A stretch of 64,000 nucleotides of DNA, taken from the NCBI RefSeq assembly GCF_008275125.1, contig NZ_CP043473.1, positions 434,001-498,000 of the forward strand, written 5' to 3'. How positions within the stretch are numbered: the stretch's first letter is position 1; the number at the start of each line of letters is the position of its first letter. A program made the position numbers and the translations under genes. Source of the DNA: Chromobacterium paludis. GTDB taxonomy: Bacteria > Pseudomonadota > Gammaproteobacteria > Burkholderiales > Chromobacteriaceae. A model generated the notes under the pieces. The model was given only the letters and a program-made list of their open reading frames with translations, did not search any database and was not told where the DNA came from. This document shows positions 41,979 to 49,197 of this stretch, piece after piece.

Positions 41979-44222
41979 GTGCGCTTTCAATATGGCTGGA
42001 GCTTGCTGATGGTTTTGCCTCTGTCCTCGTGGGCTGGGGTGATGCTGCAAAATGAACAGTGGAAGGTGGAGCTGGAGCCGGCCACCCTGGCCGTCCGCGC
42101 GGAGCCGGCCGGCGGGCCGGCCATCGTCGTGTCAAAAGGCGTCGCGCCGCATGCGGTGTCGGGGCTGGAGAGCGAGGCGCAAGCGGCCGGCTGGCAATGG
42201 GACGATGGCCGCTACCGCTGGCAGGCCAGCCTGGACGGCGCGGACCTCAAGCTGACGCTGCGCGCCGCCGCGCCTGGCCGGGTAGAGCTGCTGCGGCAAC
42301 CGGCGGCGGCCATGGGGCGCGGCCTGCTGCTGCCATTGGCCGAGGGCAGTTATATCCCGGCTGGGAGCAAACTGTGGCGGGACTTTTTGCCAGGCTTCGC
42401 CGGCGACGGTCTGGACACTTCGGAAAACCTCAGCCTGCCGCTATGGGGCATGGACTACGGGCGTCATAGCCTGCACTGGCTGCTGCTGAACCCGTTCAAC
42501 AATCGACTGGCCTTCTCCGCACAAGGGCAGGGCCTGGCCTTGGCCCTGAGCCATGACTTCAACGAGTTGAACCAAGACCAGCCGGCGACGCTGCTGCTGC
42601 ATCTGGCTGGCGACAATCTCTTGGCCGGTGCGCAGCGCTATCGGCAATGGCTGGCGTCTTCCGGCCGCTATCAGACCCTGGCCGACAAAATCCAGGCGCA
42701 GCCGGAAACCGCCAAGCTGATAGGGGCCAGCCATGTTTACCTGTGGGGCAACAATCTGCTGGACGAGGCCGACGTGCGCGACTGGCCGGCCTTGGTCAAG
42801 CGGTTGCGCGGCGACGCGCCGCTGGCCGCGCGCCTGCGCGGGCGTTTCGACGCCGAGACCAAACGGGCATTGCAGCAAGCGGGCAAGCGGCCGGACCGCT
42901 ATCAGCGCAAAGTCTTGCTGGACGGCGTCAATTCGGCGCTGACGGCCGAGGCCCGCGCCGGCTGGCTGGGCGCGCAGCCAGCCTGGGTCGACATGGCCGC
43001 GCCTTACCGCAAGCTGCGCGCCGAGACCGAACAAACCTTCGGCCCAGCCTTGCAACCGGACGCCGCGCGCTGGGGCGGCGGCCTGTCGCGCAAGACCATA
43101 GACGCCTTGCGTCATGCTGGCTTGACGCGGCTATGGCTGGGCGTGGACAACTGGGAAGGCGGCCTGTGGCAGCCGCAGGCGGTGAAGGCCGGCGTGGCCG
43201 CCGGCTACCTGATGGGCAGCTACGACTCCTACGAAACCGCCTTGCCGCCCGGCAAGCAAGAAGACTGGCTTACCGCGCAGCAAGGCGAGGCGGTGTACCG
43301 CCAATGCGGCGTCACGCTGCAAAACGGCAAGAAGAAGGCCGGTTTCCAGCAAGCCGGCTATTACACCAACCCGGCTTGCGTGCGGGGCACGCTGCAGCAG
43401 CGCACGCGCGCGCTGCTGTCCGCCGTCGGCTTCAATAGCTGGTTCCTGGATGCTTACGCCACAGGCATGGTGTTTGACGACTACACGCCGGGCCGCCATA
43501 CCGGTGAGGCCGAGATGGCTAAGGAATATGAGCAGTCCATGCAATGGGTGGCGGACGCCTATCAAGTGCCGGTGGGCTCCGAAATGGGCAATGCGGCGAC
43601 CAGCCGCGGCATCGCCTACGCCCACGGCATGCAGGTGCCGGTGCTGGGCTGGGGCGATCCCGATTTGCAGAAGAACACGCAGTCGCCCTACTACCTGGGC
43701 CGCTGGTACCCGGCGGACCAGCCGGAAACTTTCTTTAAACAAGTACCGCTGAAGCAACCCTACCGCGACCTCTACTACGCGCCGCAATACCGTCTGCCGC
43801 TATACCAGGCCGTTTTCCATGGCTCCATCGTCACCACCAACCATTGGCTGTACGACAACCTGAAGTTCCGCAACGCCTACGCCGACAATCTGCTGGCGCA
43901 GTGGCTGTACAACGTGCCGCCGCTGTTCCACCTGTCCGCCGCCAGCCTCAAAACCAGGCTGCCGCAGCTCCAATGCGCCGACCACGCCTTCCGCCCGCTG
44001 CATCAACAACTGGCCACCCAGGCCATGACCGGCTTCGCCTGGTTGAACGCGGAGCATACGCTGCAGCAAACCCGTTTTGCCGACGGCAGCCGCCTCACCG
44101 CCAATTTCGCGGAGACGCCGGTTTTCCATGGAGGGCAAACGCTGCCGCCGCAAAGCCTGTTGGCCGAGCTAAACGGCCAGCCGCCGCGGATGCTGAAGGC
44201 GTTGGATTGCGCCGGCGGCTAA
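41979..44222 (+). CDS. Secreted glycoside hydrolase-like protein
   Basis: About 747 residues with an N-terminal signal peptide (RFQYGWSLLMVLPLSSWAGV). An N-terminal beta-sandwich-like region (about 20-230) is followed by a region that looks like a TIM barrel. Blocks such as LWLGVDNWEGG, GYLMGSYDSYETALPPG, WFLDAYATGMVFDDYTPG and VPVGSEMGN are rich in Asp/Glu/Trp at strand ends. The style recalls GH101/DUF5696-type glycosidases, but I cannot assign a family firmly. The start chosen is GTG, with AAGGA 6 nt upstream; the ATG two codons earlier is too close to that site. It is divergent from earP. Confidence 0.55.
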   Translation: MRFQYGWSLLMVLPLSSWAGVMLQNEQWKVELEPATLAVRAEPAGGPAIVVSKGVAPHAVSGLESEAQAAGWQWDDGRYRWQASLDGADLKLTLRAAAPGRVELLRQPAAAMGRGLLLPLAEGSYIPAGSKLWRDFLPGFAGDGLDTSENLSLPLWGMDYGRHSLHWLLLNPFNNRLAFSAQGQGLALALSHDFNELNQDQPATLLLHLAGDNLLAGAQRYRQWLASSGRYQTLADKIQAQPETAKLIGASHVYLWGNNLLDEADVRDWPALVKRLRGDAPLAARLRGRFDAETKRALQQAGKRPDRYQRKVLLDGVNSALTAEARAGWLGAQPAWVDMAAPYRKLRAETEQTFGPALQPDAARWGGGLSRKTIDALRHAGLTRLWLGVDNWEGGLWQPQAVKAGVAAGYLMGSYDSYETALPPGKQEDWLTAQQGEAVYRQCGVTLQNGKKKAGFQQAGYYTNPACVRGTLQQRTRALLSAVGFNSWFLDAYATGMVFDDYTPGRHTGEAEMAKEYEQSMQWVADAYQVPVGSEMGNAATSRGIAYAHGMQVPVLGWGDPDLQKNTQSPYYLGRWYPADQPETFFKQVPLKQPYRDLYYAPQYRLPLYQAVFHGSIVTTNHWLYDNLKFRNAYADNLLAQWLYNVPPLFHLSAASLKTRLPQLQCADHAFRPLHQQLATQAMTGFAWLNAEHTLQQTRFADGSRLTANFAETPVFHGGQTLPPQSLLAELNGQPPRMLKALDCAGG

Positions 44223-44396
44223 GGCGGGATGATAATGCCGGTGTCGTTTTTGTGGTGGTGTTTTTGGGCTTTGTTGCATAACTAAATTTCATTCGAAAGT
44301 TCTGCGAAAAAGCCTCGAAATTTCCGATGTGGATGTGAAGCTTTTAACCAAGAACTAGTCATGTTTTGGCATGATTTTTAGTTTTTAAGCAAAGTA

Positions 44397-45380
44397 ATGG
44401 TGATGGAAAGTCAATTTAATCCAACTGATTTAAAAAGCATCATGCACTCCAAGCGTGCAAATTTATATTATCTAGAACACTGTCGAGTCTTGGTGAATGG
44501 AGGGCGAGTAGAGTACGTTACAGACGCTGGTAAGAAGTCTTTGTACTGGAATATTCCCATAGCCAATACCACCACCTTGCTGCTGGGCACCGGCACATCA
44601 GTGACACAAGCAGCCATGCGTGAATTGGCCAAAGCCGGCGTGATGGTGGGATTCTGTGGTGGCGGCGGCACTCCGCTATTCAGCGCCAATGAAATGGACT
44701 TCGAAGTGGCGTGGTTCTCGCCGCAAAGCGAATACCGCCCCACCGAGTATCTTCAGCGCTGGGTGGGCTTCTGGTTTGACGAAGACAAACGGCTTGACGC
44801 AGCCAAAGCCCTGCAACAAGCTCGGCTGCTGCGCATTCGCCAGCACTGGCTGGATAGCCGCCACCTGCGGGATGCCGGTTTCCGTATCGATGCAGCCCAC
44901 CTTGAGACTGTGCTTGATGCATCAAACCATGCTATTGCGCACGCGCCAGACCACACCTGCTTGCTAACCGAAGAAGCACGCCTGACCAAGCAGTTGTTTC
45001 GGCTGGCGGCGCAGGCGGTGAAGTACGGCGAGTTCACCCGGGCCAAACGCGGCAGCGGCGCAGACCTGGCCAATCGTTTTCTCGATCACGGCAACTATTT
45101 GGCTTATGGGCTAGGTGCGACGGCCACCTGGGTGCTGGGGCTGCCCCATGGTCTAGCCATCCTGCATGGCAAAACGCGCCGCGGTGGTTTGGTGTTTGAC
45201 GCGGCCGATTTGGTCAAAGACGCCATCGTCCTGCCGCAAGCCTTCCTCAGCGCCATGAGCGGTGATGACGAGCAAACTTTTCGCCAAGGCTGCATCGAAC
45301 AGCTCACCCGTAGCGAAGCACTGGATTTCATGATTGAGCAGCTCAAGTCCATTGCTGAATCCATCGGGAAAAGCCCATGA
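44397..45380 (+). CDS. cas1: CRISPR-associated endonuclease Cas1, type I-F
   Basis: 327-residue Cas1, the integrase that with Cas2 inserts spacers at the leader end. The I-F family start (TDLKSIMHSKRANLYYLEHCRVLV) and FCGGGGTPLFSANEM are present. The metal-binding residues expected from P. aeruginosa Cas1 are Glu193 (LLTEEARL), His257 (AILHGKTRRGG) and Asp271 (FDAADLVKD). In-frame ATGs at 44397 and 44403 are both possible starts. The stop overlaps the next start (ATGA), so cas1 and cas2-3 are coupled. Confidence 0.97.
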   Translation: MVMESQFNPTDLKSIMHSKRANLYYLEHCRVLVNGGRVEYVTDAGKKSLYWNIPIANTTTLLLGTGTSVTQAAMRELAKAGVMVGFCGGGGTPLFSANEMDFEVAWFSPQSEYRPTEYLQRWVGFWFDEDKRLDAAKALQQARLLRIRQHWLDSRHLRDAGFRIDAAHLETVLDASNHAIAHAPDHTCLLTEEARLTKQLFRLAAQAVKYGEFTRAKRGSGADLANRFLDHGNYLAYGLGATATWVLGLPHGLAILHGKTRRGGLVFDAADLVKDAIVLPQAFLSAMSGDDEQTFRQGCIEQLTRSEALDFMIEQLKSIAESIGKSP

Positions 45381-48300
45381 ACATCCTGCTGATTTCGCAA
45401 TGCGACAAGCGCGCCCTTACCGAAACTCGCCGTATCCTCGATCAATTTGCCGAACGTCGTGGAGACCGCGTTTGGCAAACGCCCATCACTCAGGCCGGAC
45501 TGGAAACCTTGCGCCGCCTGCTGCGTAAAAGCGCCCGTAAAAATACCGCTGTCGCCTGTCACTGGCTGCGCGGGCGGGACCACAGTGAACTGCTGTGGAT
45601 CGTCGGCGATGCCAGTCGCTTCAACGCCCAGGGCGCAGTCCCCACTAACAGCGCTCAGCGCGACGTGCTGCGCAGCGACGACGAAAACGACTGGCTGCAT
45701 GGTGAAGACATTCACCTTATCACCGCGCTGGCCGCGTTGTTTCACGACTTGGGCAAGGCCTGCGCCGCCTTTCAGACGCGCTTGCGCAGCAAAGAAAAGT
45801 TAGCTGCCAATTTGTACCGCCACGAATGGGTATCGCTGCGTCTGCTGCAAGCGTTTATCGGCGATGACGACGACGCTACTTGGCTGGCTAGGCTGCAAGA
45901 CCCGAATGAAATGGATGGCGAGCGGTGGCAGAAAAAGCTGGAAGCAGCCAAATTGCGCGATGGTTACGACGCTGCGGCAGCTGACAACAAACCTTTTACG
46001 GACCAGATGCTGCCGCCACTGGCAGCCGCCATCGCCTGGCTTATCTTCACCCATCATCGCCTGCCAGTGCCGCCGCGTGGGGAAACCATCAGCGCAGACC
46101 TGCTGCAAAAAGGGCTGCAAGGGGTAGATAGCCAGTGGAACCAAACCCTCACTGCCGCCAGCAAGGCCGAAGCCAAGCCGTACTGGACCTTCCCGCACAG
46201 CCTGCCGGTGGACGACAAAATCTGGCGCGAACAGGTGGCAAGGTTGGCCGCAGCACTGGCCAAGCGCCAAGCTACCGCATCCGGTAACTGGCTGGAAAAC
46301 CCGTATGTGATGCACATCTCGCGCCTGCTGTTGATGCTGGCCGACCATCACTTTTCCAGCCAGATCGTCAAGCAGAGCTGGAAAAAGTCAGCAGAAGCCG
46401 GCATCGCCTTTGCCAATACGCTAAAAGACGATCCCGAACGCCATTTCAACCAGACGCTTAACGAACACCTGCTGGGCGTGGCACGCCACAGCCAGCAAGC
46501 CAGCCGCGCTCTGCCTGGCTTGGAGCGCCATTTGCCGCGTCTGGCAAACCATCGCATCCTGCGGCAGCGCAGCCAGAGTGAACGCTTCCGCTGGCAGGAC
46601 AAGGCCTATGAACTGGCCTGCGGCCTGCGCGACAAAGCTCGCCAGCATGGCGCTTTCATCGTCAACATGGCTTCCACCGGCTGCGGTAAAACATTAGGCA
46701 ATGCGCGGGTGATGTACGGCTTGGCGGACCCAGCTGTCGGCATGCGCTGCGCCTTTGCGCTGGGCCTGCGCACGCTCACTCTGCAAACCGGCCAGGCCTT
46801 CCGCGACAAGCTGAAACTGGACGACAGCGACCTGGCCATCCGCGTGGGCGGCGCTGCCAGCCGCGAGCTGTTTGAGCACTATCAGGCTCAGGCCGAAGAA
46901 ACCGGCTCTGAATCAAAGCAAACTCTGCTGGACGAAACCAGCCACGTGCGCTTTGACGGCAATCCCGACCACCCGCTGCTGGCGCGTCTGACAAAGGACA
47001 ACGCGGTACAGGCCATGCTGGCCGCGCCGGTGCTGGTCTGCACCATCGACCATCTTATTCCGGCCACGGAAAGCGAACGGGGAGGGCGGCAAATCGCGCC
47101 CATGCTACGGCTTATGTCCAGTGACTTAGCATTAGACGAACCCGACGACTTCTCGATTGAAGATTTGCCCGCCCTCACCCGCTTGGTGTACTGGGCCGGA
47201 CTGCTGGGCAGCCGCGTGCTGCTTTCCTCCGCCACGCTGCCGCCCGCGCTGGTGGGCGGGTTGTTTGATGCCTATCTGGCGGGGCGTAAGCATTACCAGA
47301 ACAGTCGCGGCCAACCTGGCCTGCCGCTGAACATCAGCTGCGCCTGGCTGGACGAACGCGACACCCACACCGCCGATTGCGCTAATAGTGGCGCGTTTGC
47401 CCACGCGCATCAGCAATTCGCCAGCCGCCGCTACGCCTGGCTCGCCAGCCAGCCGGTACGCCGCACCGCCGAGCTGCTGCCGCTCAGCGGCATCCCGCGC
47501 AACGAGCGCGACATGTACGATCCGCTGGCTATCCACCTGCGCGACGCGGCTCTGCGCCTGCACCATGACAACGCGGAAACCGACCCCGCCAGCGGCAAAC
47601 GGGTCAGCTTTGGCCTGATCCGGCTGGCCAATATCGGCCCGCTATACCAGCTAGCCCAAGCCCTGTACCGGCAAGGCGCGCCGGACGGCGTGCGCATTCA
47701 CCTGTGCGTTTACCACTCGCAATACCCGCTGCTGCTGCGCTCCGCCATAGAGCGGAGGCTGGACGCGGCGCTGGACCGCACCACGTCGGAAGCCGTCTTC
47801 AAGTTGCCCGACATCCGCCAGCGGCTGGATGCCCACTCGGAGCCGGAGCAAATCTTCATCGTGCTCGGCAGCCCCGTCACCGAAGTGGGGCGCGACCACG
47901 ATTACTCCTGGACCATCGCCGAGCCATCGTCCATGCGCTCGCTGATCCAGCTGGCCGGACGCGTGCGCCGCCATCGGCCACAGGCATGGGACAAAGTGAA
48001 TGTGCTGATTCTGGAAAAAAACATTCACAGCCTCACTCAGCCGGGCAAACCGGCCTATCTGCGCCCCGGTTTTGAAGACGAGCACGACAACAATTTCTGT
48101 CTGACTGAACACAATCTGCACCAAATCCTGCAGCCCGAAGAATACCGCCACCTGGACGCCCGCCCGCGCCTGCTGGCACGCGAAAAGCTGAATCAAAAAA
48201 CCAGTCTGGTCGATCTGGAACACGCACGGCTGCGCATGTGGATGTCCGGCGACAACGGCCAGCCGCGCACAAAGACCCGCGCCGGCAAAGCGCCGCCAGC

Positions 48301-48718
48301 ACCGCCAATCCATGCCAGCAGCTGCTGGAAACAGCCCGCAGCCATGCTCGGCGCCTTGCTGCAACGCAAGCACCCGTTCCGGCTGGATTTGAGCGAAGAC
48401 GTGGATCTGCTGTTACTGCCCAATGAAGACGAGGATGACTTTGCATTGATCAAGCTGGTGGACGGCGAGCGCCGCTTTGAAAAGAAAGAGCTGGTGGTAG
48501 ATAGCAGCCTGCATCACCGCATTGCCGATAGCGACTTGCACAGCCAGGGCATCACCGCCTGGACGGAAACCGACTATCTCGCCGCCCTGCAAACCCTGGC
48601 CGTGGAGCTGGACTTGCCGCTGGCGCAATGCGCCCGCCGCTTCGGTACGGTGACGCTGCCCGCCAGCGCTCAAGGCTGGTGGTTTCATCCGGCATTGGGG
48701 TTCAACAAGAAAAAATGA
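45377..48718 (+). CDS. cas3: Cas2-Cas3 fusion nuclease-helicase, type I-F
   Basis: 1,113 residues. The Cas2-like domain is residues about 1-95 (MNILLISQCDKRALTETRRILDQFAERRGDRVW). The HD nuclease contains ALAALFHDLGKA (His123-Asp124). The SF2 helicase has Walker A STGCGKT (Lys438), Walker B DEPD (587-590), motif III SSATLPP and motif VI QLAGRVRRHR. A C-terminal domain follows. Cas2-3 is the hallmark of type I-F; it joins Cas1 for adaptation and is recruited by the Csy complex to degrade targets. No truncation is seen. The last bases overlap the tail of a minus-strand terminator. Confidence 0.97.
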   Translation: MNILLISQCDKRALTETRRILDQFAERRGDRVWQTPITQAGLETLRRLLRKSARKNTAVACHWLRGRDHSELLWIVGDASRFNAQGAVPTNSAQRDVLRSDDENDWLHGEDIHLITALAALFHDLGKACAAFQTRLRSKEKLAANLYRHEWVSLRLLQAFIGDDDDATWLARLQDPNEMDGERWQKKLEAAKLRDGYDAAAADNKPFTDQMLPPLAAAIAWLIFTHHRLPVPPRGETISADLLQKGLQGVDSQWNQTLTAASKAEAKPYWTFPHSLPVDDKIWREQVARLAAALAKRQATASGNWLENPYVMHISRLLLMLADHHFSSQIVKQSWKKSAEAGIAFANTLKDDPERHFNQTLNEHLLGVARHSQQASRALPGLERHLPRLANHRILRQRSQSERFRWQDKAYELACGLRDKARQHGAFIVNMASTGCGKTLGNARVMYGLADPAVGMRCAFALGLRTLTLQTGQAFRDKLKLDDSDLAIRVGGAASRELFEHYQAQAEETGSESKQTLLDETSHVRFDGNPDHPLLARLTKDNAVQAMLAAPVLVCTIDHLIPATESERGGRQIAPMLRLMSSDLALDEPDDFSIEDLPALTRLVYWAGLLGSRVLLSSATLPPALVGGLFDAYLAGRKHYQNSRGQPGLPLNISCAWLDERDTHTADCANSGAFAHAHQQFASRRYAWLASQPVRRTAELLPLSGIPRNERDMYDPLAIHLRDAALRLHHDNAETDPASGKRVSFGLIRLANIGPLYQLAQALYRQGAPDGVRIHLCVYHSQYPLLLRSAIERRLDAALDRTTSEAVFKLPDIRQRLDAHSEPEQIFIVLGSPVTEVGRDHDYSWTIAEPSSMRSLIQLAGRVRRHRPQAWDKVNVLILEKNIHSLTQPGKPAYLRPGFEDEHDNNFCLTEHNLHQILQPEEYRHLDARPRLLAREKLNQKTSLVDLEHARLRMWMSGDNGQPRTKTRAGKAPPAPPIHASSCWKQPAAMLGALLQRKHPFRLDLSEDVDLLLLPNEDEDDFALIKLVDGERRFEKKELVVDSSLHHRIADSDLHSQGITAWTETDYLAALQTLAVELDLPLAQCARRFGTVTLPASAQGWWFHPALGFNKKK

Positions 48719-48746
48719 ATGCGGCCAACCTTGCAAGGTTGGCCGC
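48710..48746 (-). terminator. Terminator of the minus-strand mini-CRISPR
   Basis: A perfect 26-bp palindrome (GCGGCCAACCTTG/CAAGGTTGGCCGC) at 48721-48746 is followed, reading on the minus strand, by ATTCA and six Ts inside the end of cas3. On the plus strand no T-tract follows, so the orientation fits termination of the small RNA encoded between cas3 and csy1. Confidence 0.75.
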
Positions 48747-48830
48747 GCTGCCTGTCCGGCAGTGAAGTGTGTGCGGAAAATATCAACTTCGAGCCGCTAA
48801 TTTTCTGAGCTACCTGTACCGGTAGTTATT
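48740..48830 (-). CRISPR. Degenerate two-repeat mini-CRISPR (creA/creR-like crRNA gene)
   Basis: Transcribed leftward. The first pseudo-repeat (48830-48802) keeps the 8-nt crRNA handle CTCAGAAA exactly. Its stem is altered from CTGCC/GGCAG to CTACC/GGTAG, a compensatory change, with one extra loop base. A 34-nt spacer (48801-48768) follows. The second pseudo-repeat (48767-48740) is identical to the array repeat at positions 2-21, which includes the Csy4 cleavage site, and then diverges in the part that processing would discard. A terminator follows. A TATACA box at 48878-48873 may be its -10. The first 17 spacer nt match the nearby promoter region except at positions 6 and 12. The structure matches CRISPR-regulating RNAs of the CreA/CreR kind. 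Confidence 0.85.
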
Positions 48831-48866
48831 CAATTGTAGCAGCTTGGAGGTGCGAGTCGAAACACG

Positions 48867-48929
48867 AAAGACTGTATAAAAAACTTTGAGCCTCTAATGG
48901 TTGACAATAAATCTAGGCAGGGCTATGCT
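48867..48929 (+). promoter_or_regulatory. Promoter toward csy1 with an adjoining Csy-complex target site
   Basis: TTGACA at 48901-48906 and TATGCT at 48924-48929 with a 17-bp spacer form a near-consensus sigma-70 promoter. Immediately upstream lies a protospacer on the minus strand (48898 down to 48867) for the mini-CRISPR spacer. Its PAM reads CC on that strand (GG at 48899-48900), directly abutting the -35 box. Csy1 bound at the PAM would cover the -35 element. Matching is 15 of the first 17 nt and poor beyond, which would favour binding without full R-loop formation and cleavage. Confidence 0.8.
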
Positions 48930-49051
48930 GACATCAAGTTAGCCATGAAGGTGTTCCAGCACCCTCATGGCCACATTGAAAGCTACACGTCTCGATTGCT
49001 CCTCGGGACAGCCCATTTGCAGGGCTTGATGCAAAAACAGAAAGGGAGGAC

Positions 49052-49087
49052 ATGATGGCTAGCAGCCATTTGATCAGAAGAGTCTGA
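49052..49087 (+). CDS. Candidate CreT-like mini-ORF with tandem AGA codons
   Basis: 11 codons, M-M-A-S-S-H-L-I-R-R-V, with a very strong Shine-Dalgarno GGGAGGA just upstream (49044-49050; spacing 5 nt to the second ATG). The two Arg codons (49076-49081) are AGA AGA, rare in this GC-rich genome. In described CreTA modules the toxin CreT is a small RNA with a strong ribosome site and a tiny ORF that ties up a rare tRNA; the archaeal example uses AGA codons. Here the ORF lies 123 bp downstream of the promoter whose -35 is flanked by the mini-CRISPR target. The toxin role is inferred. It could instead be part of a long csy1 leader. Confidence 0.5.
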   Translation: MMASSHLIRRV

Positions 49088-49197
49088 ATCCAAACAGCGC
49101 AAGCGATCAGCGCACTCAGTTCTTGCTTATGCAGGTTGCGAGTGTAGCTGATCCCTTGTTTTGATGCCACGCGATCAAAACTGAGAAAAGGCAAATC

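Noticed and set aside
44265..44285. GGGCTTTGTTGCATAAC, resembling the end of some insertion sequences
   Set aside because: No partner inverted repeat, transposase remnant or target duplication found nearby.
48945..49055. 36-codon plus-strand ORF (starts MKVFQHPHGHIESY) whose stop overlaps the mini-ORF start
   Set aside because: No Shine-Dalgarno and no recognisable features. The overlap with the AGA-AGA mini-ORF is noted but not enough to call a gene.
48934..49194. 86-codon ORF on the minus strand between cas3 and csy1 (starts MPFLSFDRVASKQG)
   Set aside because: No recognised family and no convincing ribosome site. It lies antisense to the csy1 leader and the mini-ORF. A decayed transposase fragment is possible but unsupported.
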